Assembly: GCA_029224185.1 (NCBI GenBank)
Contig: CM055190.1
Span: 13,177,820 to 13,241,819 of the forward strand
DNA: 64,000 nt
From: Karalla daura
Taxonomy: Eukaryota; Chordata; Actinopteri; Chaetodontiformes; Leiognathidae
Direction: 5' to 3'
Shown one piece after another: positions 42,442 through 54,754 of the stretch. How positions within the stretch are numbered: the stretch's first letter is position 1; every line of letters begins with the position of its first letter. The notes under the pieces are model-generated. The model was not told the DNA's origin and did not search any database. It worked only from the letters and a program-made list of their open reading frames with translations. The position numbers and the translations under genes are program-made.

Positions 42442-42451
42442 GCGCATGCGC
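42442..42451. promoter_or_regulatory. mis12: NRF1 palindrome at the mis12 start
   Basis: Perfect GCGCATGCGC, the consensus NRF1 site, 28 bases upstream of the chosen mis12 start codon. Confidence 0.6.
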
Positions 42452-44320
42452 GAATGCTATGTCACTTCCTCGCGCCGTTGTTCTATTTTTTTTTTTTTTC
42501 GCTCCTCCACAATTCTTCATGGACTGCCAATGAGGCCTTTTCTTCCTTGCAGTTTTACTTCAAACATTTAACGCTGAAAAATGTGACAAAATGTTTAAGC
42601 AGTTTTACATTCAGGAGCATGGATTGAAAACCCTTAACAAGAGGTACATTTAAATAAAATAAACAAAGAGATGATAAGGATCAAATAAACATACCAATAG
42701 TTATGAAATAAGTAAATAAAACATGCAAATGACACACAAATAAGATGGTCAACTCAAGATTACGGAATAAAAAAATCAAGTAAGACGTTTGTAATGCCTT
42801 AAGTAACTTCCAAACTGATAAAATGGCTAGGTACATTCATACATTTACATTTCTTTTTAGTCCCACAGACAGGTATTTTATTGAGATTTGATGGGGATTT
42901 TACTATGTCTTGTTAGCGTTGAATGAAAGACAATGAGATTTTTATATCAAATTACATTTTATTGCAATTGTGTCAGGGAGAACTTACAAATAATAAAGCA
43001 TATAGATTGATATCAGCTCACTCAGAAGCAGTCTTTTGCCCTCTGGTTGCACGTGCACATAGTATTGTTTGTACACAAGAATCCATTGTTACACTAAATT
43101 AGATAAGACTAGTATATGTTGAGCTTGCATGTTTTTGCCACTTTGAAAAATAACTCAGAAACACTGATATCCATTCCAAACACAAGAAAGCCACAAAACC
43201 AGTCTCCCTGTTTATGAAATGACTTTGTTTATGTTTGTCGAGCTTAGAGTACTTTTCTCTGCTTATTATGCAACTTGCTTAACATGACATCACCCTGTTT
43301 TACAGTACTGTTACGTGTGAGCCATAGACTGTATATAAAAAAGTCAGCTATCTGCAGTAAAAAAGAAAAAGGAAAGTCAGTAGAACACCGCCACCCAGTG
43401 GTATGGAGTGAGACTCCAAGCTAAATCTAAACAGCTGTTGATAGTTAGAAATAAATAAGTTCATTGTTCTTACAGCACATAAAATTAAAAAATAGACAAA
43501 ACAGTCATTCGTAGGAATTACATTTATAACTAAGAATAATCATTTGAGACAAAATGATCATTTTCGAAATCCAGGTGATTTTATGCTTGTATTCTTGACA
43601 CACTTTGAACTAAAATGGCTGAATCTAATATTTTTGATGAGACTGGCATACAACACCCATGCTCTCCGAATATAGCAAACTCAAAATATGTACTGTTAGA
43701 CTTCAGGTACATAGCAAAGAACACAGTACATATAAAAACTATTTAAAAAAAAGCAAAAGCAGTTAGTCGTAAATACATACATACATAATAGATACATAAA
43801 TATCCATAAAGATGTATGAGTTTTTTATGATATAAAGCCTTGTGTTTCTGATACCATATTATCTAGTTTATATATGAATGAAATATAATGATGGTTTAAA
43901 GTGCCAAGTGCAAGGGAATTGACTGTTAATGCCAAAACACACGGTATTACTTTTTTCTAATACTATTTTTTCACATATTAAAGGTGGAATGTTTTATCAT
44001 TGCAAATCATACAAGCTCTGAAAACCGTCCTGATCAACTCAAAACAGATAAAAGTTTACAGGAAGTACAACTAGGCCATTCAAATCCAAATGAAACCATG
44101 TGTGTAATAAATGATTAGATGCCTAGATCTCATATGTTATTTCAAAATGCACTTCTTTCCCATTTTCTGGAATTGACAAGGAAAAGTGACACTGTCTTAA
44201 TATGGTATTAAATCATTCTGTAAATTGTTTAGAACAGGTTAGTCGAAACGACAAAAAAGAGAAACCTGACAGTGACGCAATACGTACGTGCGCGACACGC
44301 CCCTCGACCGAGCGAATGAT
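42452..44320. other. intergenic region mis12-ppm1g
   Basis: About 1.9 kb of AT-rich sequence between two head-to-head genes, with no coding exon seen. It contains one probable fish repeat fragment (about 43315-43425, with the motif CCATAGACTGTATATAAA). Confidence 0.6.
43315..43425 (+). repeat. interspersed fish repeat fragment
   Basis: GAGCCATAGACTGTATATAA followed by a CACCGCCACCCAGTGG region resembles a repeat common in percomorph genomes. Family not determined. Confidence 0.45.
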
Positions 44321-44324
44321 ACCC

Positions 44325-44334
44325 GCGCATGCGC
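44325..44334. promoter_or_regulatory. ppm1g: NRF1 palindrome at the ppm1g promoter
   Basis: Perfect GCGCATGCGC in a CpG-rich stretch about 150 bases before the proposed end of ppm1g exon 1 (donor AAAG|GTAAAT at 44487). Confidence 0.6.
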
Positions 44335-44801
44335 CCTGCTGCCTCTCGGGCTCCAGCTTCTCTCTCTCCCACTCTCTCTCAGTCTATGTTGATAGCGGCT
44401 CCTGCTCCCACACGTGTAATCTCTCCTATGTGAGTTCCCCTCTCTCTGGGACCCATTCGCAAGCTCATCCCACTCTGTCAGTAAAGGTAAATCAATCGAT
44501 GTCGTCTCGGGTTTGTTTTTTTCCCCTTCCTTTTTTTTATTCGAGTGCGCAGCCGCTTGCGAGCGGGGGGCAGAGGTTAGGGCTGGAAGTTGAGCCGGGT
44601 TAGCTCGCCGATGCTAGCCGTGTAGCTGCTGCGTTTACTTTTTGTTGTGGAGGGGCTGCTAACGCTAGCTCGGCGTTAGCATCTACGAGCCCCACTGGTT
44701 AACACACTTAGGCTGCGGTGAAAGCCCCCGGGGCTGAATAGTGTGCGTGTGCGTGTACATATGTGCGCTCTCTTTTCAGGTGCAAAGCAGCCGACACAAC
44801 C

Positions 44802-47800
44802 ATGGGGGCATATCTGTCGCAGCCTAACACAGCGAAGAGCTCATCCGATGGCGGCAACAGCAACATGAGCTACGGGTTCTCTGCCATGCAGGGCTGGCGG
44901 GTGTCTATGGAGGTGAGCCTCTAAACAATGAATGGCCGGATGGATCCGAAATGAATCTTGAAACGCAACACAGGGGGGAAAGGAGCCCTGTTGCGATTGG
45001 AAGTGCCGGGATAATATATACATATATATATACATATATAAAAGAGGGACGAGCAGCTTTTCCACACAGACCACTGAAAGTTCGTCACACTCCCAAACTA
45101 GCTCTCCACCATGCATCAGATACAGTCACGGTTGGAGTCATCAATCCAGCCACAGGCACATTTTTGGCCTTGAAATGCATCACACGCAGTCTTCTCATTT
45201 AGCAGGAGCAGAGTGCGTTTAGCTGGCTGATGTTATTCGGAAGATTTCGTTGTTTTTGTCTCCATCTGTTTACTGGCGGTTGGCATCACAAACTGATGCC
45301 AGTAGTTGATGTAGGTCACAAAATGCATGAAGGTGAGTAGTTCAGTTGAGATCTGCACTGACACATTCATCCAGAATTAGGTAATGTGTTTTTTTTCAGC
45401 GTGTGACAATGAATGAAGAGGTCCGTCGCTTTTTCTGTCCAATGAGTAGACCTGTTCCTCTGGCTCCACCAGGGGAGAGATTCTTTTATTGGTTGTCATG
45501 TGACTGTCCATGTTTTATTGCAGGATGCCCACAACTGTATCCCAGAGTTTGACGAGGAAACGGCCATGTTTGCGGTGTACGATGGCCATGGAGGTAGTGC
45601 ACGCACACACGATGTGTGATCAGTCTTATCTGTTCTGTTATGGAGCGCTGTGCCGGATTCTTTGAATAGCCTCACAATAGGAATAGGCATCACAACCAAC
45701 ATCCAGAGATGCCCGTGACAGTGGATCAGAACACTCTCAATGCAGTTTCGTGAAGTGACACCCATTCGAATTATTTGTTCTACAGACCTGTCCCTATGTG
45801 TACACATACTTATCTGGAGAATTTATACAACCTGCTGTTCCTTTGTAGGGGAAGAAGTGGCTCTGTACTGTTCAAAGTACCTCCCTGAAATCATCAAGGA
45901 GCAGAAAACCTACAAAGAGGGTAAACTGCAAAAGGTGAGAAGCTGTCATGGCCATAACACGAAGTCTCACTGAGCGGAGATTTTCCAGAACTCTGTGACC
46001 GTGGCATGGTTTCTATTTGGGAGGAATCCGAGGCAACTCTGAGTCTGCAGTCCCCGAGCCTCCGTTTCCCAGCACCACCACGTCGAACATCATTTGCTTT
46101 CCACTTTGCAGGCTCTGGAAGATGCCTTCCTGGCCATCGACGGCAGAATCACCACAGAGGACGTCATCAAGGAGCTGGTGCAGATCGCGGGACGTCCCAC
46201 CGAGGAGCCCCCCGTCCAGAAAGTGTCAGAGGAGGACGACCGTGAGTTCACTCGCGCACCAAAACGCGCACTTGGACCGGAAACGACTCCTCACAGGAAG
46301 TAAAACCGGAGTAAAACCCGTACCGTTTGCTTTCAGTGGAGAACGAGGAAGCCGCTCTGCTCCACGAGGAAGCCACAATGACCATCGAGGAGCTGCTGGT
46401 TCGCTACGGCCAGCACCGCAACGCTGTCAAGCACGCCATGAGGTAGGCCACCATGCATTTCGTCCGAGGACGAAGACGTGTTGTGGGGGTTGCTGATGCA
46501 ATGGGTCGAGTTCCTGTTGCTCTATAGGAAAACTGTTGATCCACAGTGGTGACGCTGTGTCGGTCGACCACAGTCCAGCATCAGACCCCACCACCTGCAA
46601 CCCTCTGAAAAGCCTCAGCAGGAGCTATATGGTGCTTAAAACTGATCCTAACCTACATCGTGTTGTTTCAAATGTATCAGACTTAAGGGAGATGGTGTTT
46701 TGAGTACTCTCTGTTTTAAAATTGGGAAGGAGGCTTCTCCTTCTTCGGTACCAGCTCTTGCATGTCTTGTCGTCTCGTGTGCCCTCACCCCAGCGCGGCT
46801 GCGAAGAAGGCGGCCAGTGCGCAGGCGGAAGCCTCCGGGGAGAAAGGGGAAGACGGGGAGAGCCAGAAGAAGGAGGGCGTGAACGGCGAGGTGGAGGAGG
46901 AGAGCAACGGGAAGGTGAAGGAAGGCGAGGGCGCGGCGTGCTTGTCTAAGCTGAGGGCCTGTCGGAGAGCCGGCGGGGACTCCAGCGGCTCGGGTGGGTC
47001 TTCCATATGTCCTTACACAAGTAGAAAAGGTGGTGTTGACTACATGGATCGTACGCTGGAGTCGAACTGCGTAGAAATGGAGGAACTGAGACTGACGCTT
47101 TGCTCTGCTGCAGCCGAATGCGGAGGCTCGGGAAGCTCCAACGGGGAGGAGAAGGCCGGCAAGGCCGAAGGAGACGCGGGCCCGTCGTGCTCCTCCCAGT
47201 CTTCCAAGGCGGCCGGAGACTCCAAGTCCAGGTTCTTCGACGACAGCGAGGAATCGGAGGAGGGAGAGGAGGAGGAGGAGGGCAGCGACGAAGAGGTGAG
47301 AGCAGAGCCCCCCCGCCGGGCCGCCGGGACGCCCGCTCGGGCGGCCGGCCGCGCTCACCGTGGCATCTGTTTCCCCCCCAGGACGGCAGCGAGGACGAAG
47401 AGGGCGACAGCAGCGAGATGGAGGAGGAGGAGGACACGGAGGAGGGAGAGGAGGACTCCGAGGAGGAAGAGGAGGACGGGATGTGTCTGCCTGGAATGGA
47501 TGGCAAGGAGGAGGTGGGTACAGGGTGGACAGTTCGGTAGCTGGTTAATCCCAGAGAATCCTCGCCGTCATAAACAAAGCAGAAAGCAGCCGGCTTATTT
47601 TTAGCCCCGGTGCTACACGCAGAACCAGATGTGGCTAGTGCGATCAATGGAGGCTGCCTATAAAGGGGAAGAAGAAAACCTGGGGAGTCAGTTCATTCAT
47701 GGATGGGATTTCACCAGATGGAGATCCAGATTTTGTCATGAAAGACGTGGTTCACTTGTCTCCCCCCCCCCCCCCTCTTCTTCTTCTAATCGTGCGTTTC

Positions 47801-48473
47801 CTCCCCCACGTTTTCCCAGCCTGGTTCTGACAGCGGCACCACAGCTGTCGTGGCTCTGATCCGAGGGAAGCAGCTGATCGTGGCCAACGCCGGGGACTCT
47901 CGCTGCGTCGTGTCTGAGCGCGGTACGTCCCGACCGCCTCGGTCCCCCTCGACAGAAGCCCCGATTTTGTAAAACGAGAGCGTAGATGTGTGTTTGGGCG
48001 GCAATCGATCCATGTCACGACAGAATGTGTTCGAGCAAAGCTAATGAGTAAGACACGTGACAGTGGCTAAGTTTCCTTATGTCAAAAAAGCTACGACATG
48101 TTATAGTGTTGTGCAGGACAGACAGACGTAAGTAGATCATAGGAAAATTTTGGTTGGAAGATATTGGGATCTGTCACCTCTAACCCTGAATCAAAGTCTC
48201 GGGCGTTCATTGAAAGATGTGGAAAGGTTGTTGCGTAGCGGCATATAACAATATGGACGATCCTGCTCCGCCGCAGGCAAAGCTGTGGACATGTCGTACG
48301 ACCACAAACCGGAGGACGAGGTCGAGCTGGCTCGCATCAAAAACGCCGGAGGGAAGGTGACCATGGACGGCCGGGTCAACGGGGGACTCAACCTCTCCAG
48401 GGCCATCGGTACGGCTGCTGCGTCCGTCCCGTTTGAGCTCTGCGCCTCAGCTGAAGTTCCGGCTCGGTCCTAA

Positions 48474-48509
<36 letters not shown>

Positions 48510-48898
48510 CGTCTCCTCTGACTCTCAGGCGACCACTTCTACAAGAGGAACAAGGCGCTGCCTCCGGAGGAGCAGATGATCTCCGCCATGCCCGACGTCA
48601 AAGTGCTGACCCTCAACGACGACCACGACTTCATGGTCATCGCCTGCGACGGCATCTGGTGGGTCCGGGCCGCCGCTCGCCCAGCTCACTCGTTCGCCTG
48701 GTCCCACCTCTGCAGCCCCGACTGCTCTGAATGACATGACTGTGATCTGCAAGCACTGATGTGTACTCATCCCAAGCTCCCACGTGTGTTGTGTGCAGGA
48801 ACGTGTTGAGCAGTCAGGAGGTGGTGGACTTCATCAGCGAGAGGATGAAACCGGACCAGAGCGGCAATGTCAGATCCCTGTCCTCCATAGTGGAAGAG

Positions 48899-48992
<94 letters not shown>

Positions 48993-49642
48993 ACACACAC
49001 TCACACACACACACTCACACACTCTCATTCATTCAGCCTCATACCAATTGGCAATTTAGAGGCTCTGATGAGCCTAAACACGCATGCATCTGGACAGTTA
49101 AAAGTAACCAGGCCTTTGGTCCAGTCAGGGTTTGAACAGTCATTTTGATGCCTCTACATCAGGGGTGTCAGACTGATTCCACAAGGGGCCGTGTGGCTGC
49201 AGGTTTTTGTTCCAACCAATCAAGAGTTCACGGTCTGACCGATCAGCTGTCTGAAGGTGGAGATCAGTTCATTGAAAGAGTCGAGTCAGGTGTGTTGCTG
49301 CTTGGCTGGAACAAAAACCTGCAGCCACACGGCCCTTTGTGGAATCAGTTCGACACCCCTGCTCTACATACTGACCCCGACCCCTGAATGCATCGGCTCT
49401 GGAAGCCTGACCCTAACGGGAGCCATGATGGTTTTGCCTCTTGACAGCTCTTGGACCACTGTCTGGCCCCGGACACGTCCGGCGACGGGACGGGCTGCGA
49501 CAACATGACGTGCGTGATCGTCACGCTGCGGCCGCACCCGGCCCAGGCGGACGACGCCAAGAAGAGGAAGCACCAGGACGAGGCGGAGGGGGCCGAGGCG
49601 GAGGAGAACGGAAACGACAGCAAAAAGGCTAAAAGTGACTAA
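44802..49642 (+). CDS. ppm1g: PPM1G, Mg/Mn-dependent protein phosphatase (PP2C gamma)
   Basis: PPM1G is a nuclear Ser/Thr phosphatase acting on splicing factors, histones H2A-H2B and 7SK snRNP. Thirteen coding exons join in phase: 44802-44912, 45524-45593, 45849-45934, 46112-46241, 46337-46442, 46794-46993, 47114-47295, 47382-47513, 47820-47922, 48277-48408, 48529-48658, 48799-48898 and 49448-49642, giving 558 residues (human 546). The start MGAYLSQPNT has a myristoylatable Gly2. PP2C motifs are present: GWRVSMEDAHNCIPEF, AVYDGHGG, IVANAGDSRCVV, NLSRAIGDHFYKRN, VIACDGIWN and GCDNMTCVIV, with the metal-binding aspartates intact. The PP2C fold is split by an acidic Glu/Asp/Ser insert in exons 6-8, the hallmark of PPM1G. 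The tail is Lys-rich (KKRKHQ, KKAKSD), a likely nuclear signal. A 5' UTR exon probably ends at 44486, and coding exon 1 begins at 44780. Confidence 0.97.
48475..48508 (+). repeat. poly-C run in a ppm1g intron
   Basis: Thirty-four consecutive C residues, ending about 20 bases before the acceptor of coding exon 11, so it merges with the polypyrimidine tract. Confidence 0.95.
48901..49022. repeat. (CA)n microsatellite directly after a ppm1g donor
   Basis: Starts within the donor of coding exon 12 (GAG|GTACACAC) and continues for about 120 bases with a few T interruptions. Confidence 0.95.
49160..49361. mobile_element. hAT-type MITE with target-site duplication
   Basis: A 202-base non-coding element starting CAGGGGTGTC and ending GACACCCCTG, its exact inverse complement. 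The inverted similarity extends inward about 55 bases (CCACAAGGGGCCGTGTGGCT against AGCCACACGGCCCTTTGTGG). It is flanked by a perfect 8-base duplication CTCTACAT (49152-49159 and 49362-49369). The CAGGGGTGTC-type terminus and 8-base duplication are characteristic of hAT (Charlie-like) elements. No transposase is encoded, so it is a miniature non-autonomous copy, inserted in intron 12 of ppm1g. Confidence 0.93.
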
Positions 49643-49757
49643 GGGCAGAGAAGAAACTGTCCCACAGAGCAGCTGGTCCCAGGCTACCCCAGATACTGTA
49701 CACCAGAGACACATTCTTTTAAAAAAAAAAAACCTAAAAAAAAAACTTAAACCCCTG

Positions 49758-49810
<53 letters not shown>

Positions 49811-51610
49811 GTCAATCTACACTTAAATAGAGATAAACAAACGCCATACAGATGCTCAAAGATCGGCCGAACTGAGATCATCAGTACAGGTTTTCTGTTT
49901 TTAGGTGGATTGTCACTTTTAACCCCCCCCCCCACCCACCCACCACCTTCCAGTTGTTTCTTTTGCTCTTTCCTGTCGGACCGAAGCTGGGACACACTCA
50001 CTGACACGCTGAACAGCACGTCTTTCCTCAATTCGCAGTCGAAGAGAAAGTTGCAGGACGAACCGGTCGGCAGAGGCGAGAGCGCGCCTCTAAATACCTT
50101 AGAGACGTCTCGCCGTCTCTGCAGACACACCCTGCTCGCTAATTGTTAAAAAACCCTTTTCCACGTGGCACGTCGCATTATTGTTATTTTTTCCCCCCCT
50201 CGGTGGCAGTTCGAAGATCTCGCAATGACGTGTCTGTTCGCTGCGCATCTTTGCACTGCAGAACGCGCTTAATTGCGGTTTTGCGGAACGGAATTGCACA
50301 ATGATCCGCGCGTTGTGCCCAAATTACAAGGCAAGTCGACGTTTCTCAACAAAGTGCCATTAAAAACCCGAGAACTTCCTATCGCGCGCACACACAGTTT
50401 CAAATTCTCCGATAGACCAACCACAGGTGGCCGGGGGCTCACAGAGGCCGCAGGCATCGGCATACGCAGGCGATGGAGGAGTGGAAAGAATAGGTCTGAT
50501 GGGAGGATGCGGACGTTTCTGCTTTATTTTTGGGTCCCAAATCGAAGACTCGAGATGCAGTGAGAATGCCTATGGGAGCCTAGTGTCACGCTGAATGTGT
50601 TTGTACCCCCGTTTCAGGCTCCCCCGGTGCCGACAGCCCAGCTTTATGACGTTGTTCGTGGGAAGTCTGAGCGAGCCGGGGGAGCCGAGGGATGCGTGGT
50701 ACTAGTCCAATAGCTCATTTCCTCGCTCATCAGCATCCGTTCGCATCGGAGGTTTTCTTGCTTTTCAGTCTTGTTGGTGAAATTATAACCCAGTCGTCAA
50801 CTATCCCATCACCATCATCTTGCCTTTTTTTTTCTCTCTCTCTCTCTCTCTCTTCCATTCCTGCTTTGTGTATTGATCAAAAATGTAAATTTCCAGACAG
50901 AGGAAAGCCGATGGCGCTAGTGTACTTTTCATCCGTAAGACCCGATAGACGGGAGAGACGGTGACTCGAGCTCCTGGACCCGCCCTCCACGCGCAGCTCC
51001 TGTCCAGGACTCCACCCTTTATTCGCTCTCCCCCTCTGTCCGTTTCAATTGTTGCACCCACTTAAGGTCATCTGTAGGACTTGTTTGAGTATTTCCACTC
51101 AGTCTCTGTGAGCACACTCTGAAAACACCCTGATGCTGGACTGCAGAGAGGATGCACCATGTTCTTTCTCTATCCGAGTGGAAAATACAATTTGAAGTTG
51201 AAAGTACTAAGACAGTATAACTGTCACGATGTTCCTCTCATGATTTGCAGAAACCTCGTTTAAACCATACTTTGTGACTGTAAGTTTATTTCTAGTGTAC
51301 TATCTTGTCACCATGCCCTTTTTTCTGTACATAGTTTTTTCAATACTTGTAATTGAAGAAAAAGAAAATGCTTTTTCTTTGTAATTGTGAGTCAATGTGA
51401 CATTTTTTGGTGCATACTCTTTTGACACCAGTATGTAAGTACATACAAATACATTTTTTTTAAATAATGCGACGACCGCATCCCTGTGTGTTTCTTCAGC
51501 AACCCGCAAATCACTCCGTCACTTTTGGCATGAAGACGTTACAGTCTCAGAATACAATTACTGTGCTCACCTCTCCTGGGGAAACGCAGAGAGGTTCAAT
51601 TAAAATACAG
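49643..51610 (+). other. ppm1g: ppm1g 3' UTR and flank
   Basis: Follows the ppm1g stop. It contains a CA repeat (49762-49806) and a CT repeat near 50833-50853. No AATAAA is close to the stop; ATTAAA occurs near 50360 and 51599. The true end is uncertain. Confidence 0.4.
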
Positions 51611-53438
51611 CCAGAGGCAGGCTGAAGGTGATGTTGAGTGTCTGGGGAATTTCACACTTGAACCCAATGATGGCGCTAGCTGAGAAGAGATCACCACAGA
51701 GGTTCCAGTTCATGCAGAGACATCCATCAGACCTGGAGCCTTATGGACTGACTGCAGACCATGCACATTTTCCTGCAGAGGGCAGCAAAGACCAGACCGG
51801 AAGATCAGAGAATCTGAAGGCAAAGAGATTCAATTCCTGCAGGTGGGAAGGGGAAATCGTGTGACCTGAAGTCTTCTCATCCCAAACGCTATGAAAGCTA
51901 CTGATCCCATAGCCACATAATCTAATCCGAACAAGTTAATACAGTTTCAGGTTAAACTTCTTAGTTGTTATTCCAGGATCAATGACACAGCCGACCAGCA
52001 TTTCTCACATGCAGGAGCTAACTACATACACAACGACACATTTCATTTAAAACAATAACCACAGCCTGTTTGGAGCGTGTTGAAAGTGTGTGAGGGAATT
52101 AAAGGACCATTGAGCAGTTGTTCATCAACACAAGTAAAATTAAAGTAAACATAACAGATGATGACAGTAGGTTTTGGTGCTGGGATTTAGTCTAAGCGGG
52201 GTCTATTGCCTGGCAGGATGAAGCCCAGCTCGCTGCCGAGCCTTGTGTGACTAAAATAGAAATTGTTTTTCCTTTATGGATGCTTATCTGCTAAATGAGA
52301 AGTCGGCGAAGACACAATAATCAAGGGCTGGAATCGAAATGAGGATCCTGAGGGCTGTTTGCCATCCACAGCACATGATCGCAGTGCCGCATGGAGACAC
52401 AGTGGGTACGTTATACTTTAAATCTCAGCCGAAACCACAAAGCAAAAGAGGACAGACTTGAGCTCCCATCAGCCTCGGGGGCCTCTCTGTCCTGTCCTGC
52501 CATTGGCTGCGGCTCCGCTGTCCTGGAGGTTGCTCTGCTCCCAGAGGATCACTGTTGCTGCAGGAACAATAGAAAGCAGGAGAGGAAACACACCCCGTCC
52601 TTGGAATCTAAAAATGTCATCACGCACACACATACCAGAGGACACACGCTGTCTCTCTCAGGAAGGATGTCTTTTTTTTTGCGTACTCGTCTGTAGATTA
52701 GTAGCTTCGCTGGTGTGTTTGGACACGGAGTGCATGTCAGTCGGCCAGACAGTCAGTAGACACAAAAACAAGCCAAAACACATTTCTTTCTGGGGGTGAG
52801 TGTGACTACTTGCGTCCTTGGATGCACGATGGCTATGATTAAAGCTGTTCTGATCTGTTCTCGGTAGTGTACGTTCCCCCAAAATATGAGGCATGGTTCC
52901 GTCCCTGGCAGTCAAGGAACTCCTGAATCCACAGCTGTAGGAGTCTTCTCAGCAGCTGAAAATCAGCTGTTACCGAAAAGTATATTTGGCTGTTTCACAA
53001 ACCCCCAGGGCTACTGGTGGTCGCTGTTCCAGTCTGATTTTCACTGCAGCAACTATAAAAACAATGTCTCTAAAAGGCTACTACTATGGAGCTCAATGGC
53101 AGCCTTGTCCAGCTGTGTGTGTGTGTGTGTGTGTGTCTGTGTGTGTGTGTGTCTGTGTGTGTGTGTTGAGGGGAGTTTCTCCTGTCTGCAGACTCTTAAA
53201 CTTGACTGATGACTGTGGAGGAGAACCACAGGAGTCCAGTTAGACCCGGCCTGCAATTGTATATATGGAACTGTGTGTGTGTGTGCACATATGCATGTGT
53301 GTGTCTCGTCCAGCCAACAGGTCTTATTATATAGAAAGCTGGACCACAATAGCAGGTTGTATTTTGACACTGTAAGTATTCATCAAGATTTCTTTTTCGA
53401 TCGGCCCAAAAAGTGCGACCCCTCCACCCACCCACACA

Positions 53439-53439
<1 letters not shown>

Positions 53440-53518
<79 letters not shown>
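53440..53518. repeat. (CA)n microsatellite
   Basis: Nearly perfect CA repeat of about 75 bases. Confidence 0.95.
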
Positions 53519-53519
<1 letters not shown>

Positions 53520-54754
53520 TCCAGTGGTCACTTTACCAGTTTAAATACTTGCTGTGACCAAATTATTGAAGGTTTTTTTCCTTTTTCTGAGGTCATCAAG
53601 CTTTTTATGCGTGAAAATATGATTTCTATCTGATTTTGAATCCATCCAAATCCATCTACTTGAGACACATGGCATAGTCCTCCCTGACTCAAACCCTGGC
53701 TATTAAACTATTAAGCTGCTTTAATTTCATGCCCAATTTGCATAAAAAGAGTATTAAAGTAAGTGAATTAAGTGTAATGTGACAAAGCCGACTTGTACCA
53801 GTTGACCTGCACGTTACCGTTGCCCATGTCAGCAGTTCATATCAGCTCTACGGAGTGTTTTTACATCTGTCAGCTCATTGTTTCTCATTCAGGTTTCCAG
53901 TCAACATCTTTACTGGAGTGTTGCACTTTCCCTCACTCTCGTGGCAGTGTTTCAGCCACAGCAGGAAGCTGTTTCTTAGTGAGAAAGCTTTGATAAGCCC
54001 AGTGTGTACTCCCCGCTCAGCAACAAACCACAGAGAGAGTCTATCGGCCCGAACAAGAGCATTTAGCAGCTCAAAAGCCAGATGTTTCCCTCTGAAGGAA
54101 AGTCCGAAAAAGACAGAAAAATAAGAAGGTGCCGTGATGTCAAGCTCGCCCCTGGTTGGCCAAAACAAATGTTGACGCAGGTTTAACCAACGTAAACGCT
54201 TCTTCAAACACTTCTCTCCTCTAGGTCTGAAATTTCAATTGGTCCCCCTATAAATGTCCCCCCCCTCCCCCCCCCACACACACACACACACACGCACACA
54301 CGCACAAAGGCATGTCACAGTCAGCTGTTCTGTTGCAGCCAAGATGTGCTAGGATGTCAGTTCCAGACATTTCCTTTGCGTGTGTGCGTGTCTTCATTTG
54401 TAATTCATCAGCATCTAGGATAAACTGGATAAACTGATAGCTGAAGAAAAACAGGAAAACTACCCACATCCTTTCTTCTTTTCCTCTCTGCCATGCCCCC
54501 TTCCCATGTTTCTTCTCCACCCACTCTCACTTCCTGTCATCTCTGCGTTCCACTTCCTCTCTTCTTCCTTCCCACCTCTATTCCCATTATATATTCTCTC
54601 TTTTTTGTCTTCTGTCATTATTCATCTTTCCTCTCTATGTCCTTCCTTCCTGATTACTGTGTCTCTTCTCGTTTTCTGTCCTCTCACCCTTCATATCCAC
54701 GTGCCAGACTAATTCTAGGCTGTGATTAGGAGAACTCAGAGGCTTCCTGGCCCT

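Noticed and set aside
42415..42447. Longer mis12 N-terminus beginning at an upstream in-frame ATG
   Set aside because: The upstream ATG sits in weak context inside an NRF1-like palindrome that probably belongs to the promoter; the downstream ATG has an optimal context.
46648..47647. Two long minus-strand open frames (about 235 codons each)
   Set aside because: They are antisense to the acidic-repeat exons of ppm1g; GAG/GAA-rich codons rarely make stops on the other strand.
48767..49059. Open frames of alternating Thr-His or Cys-Val
   Set aside because: They are translations of a CA/GT microsatellite; the same applies to similar frames near 53330-53530, 49750 and 62900-63060.
51628..51864. 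78-codon frame downstream of ppm1g
   Set aside because: No similarity, no splice sites and no promoter signs; consistent with chance.
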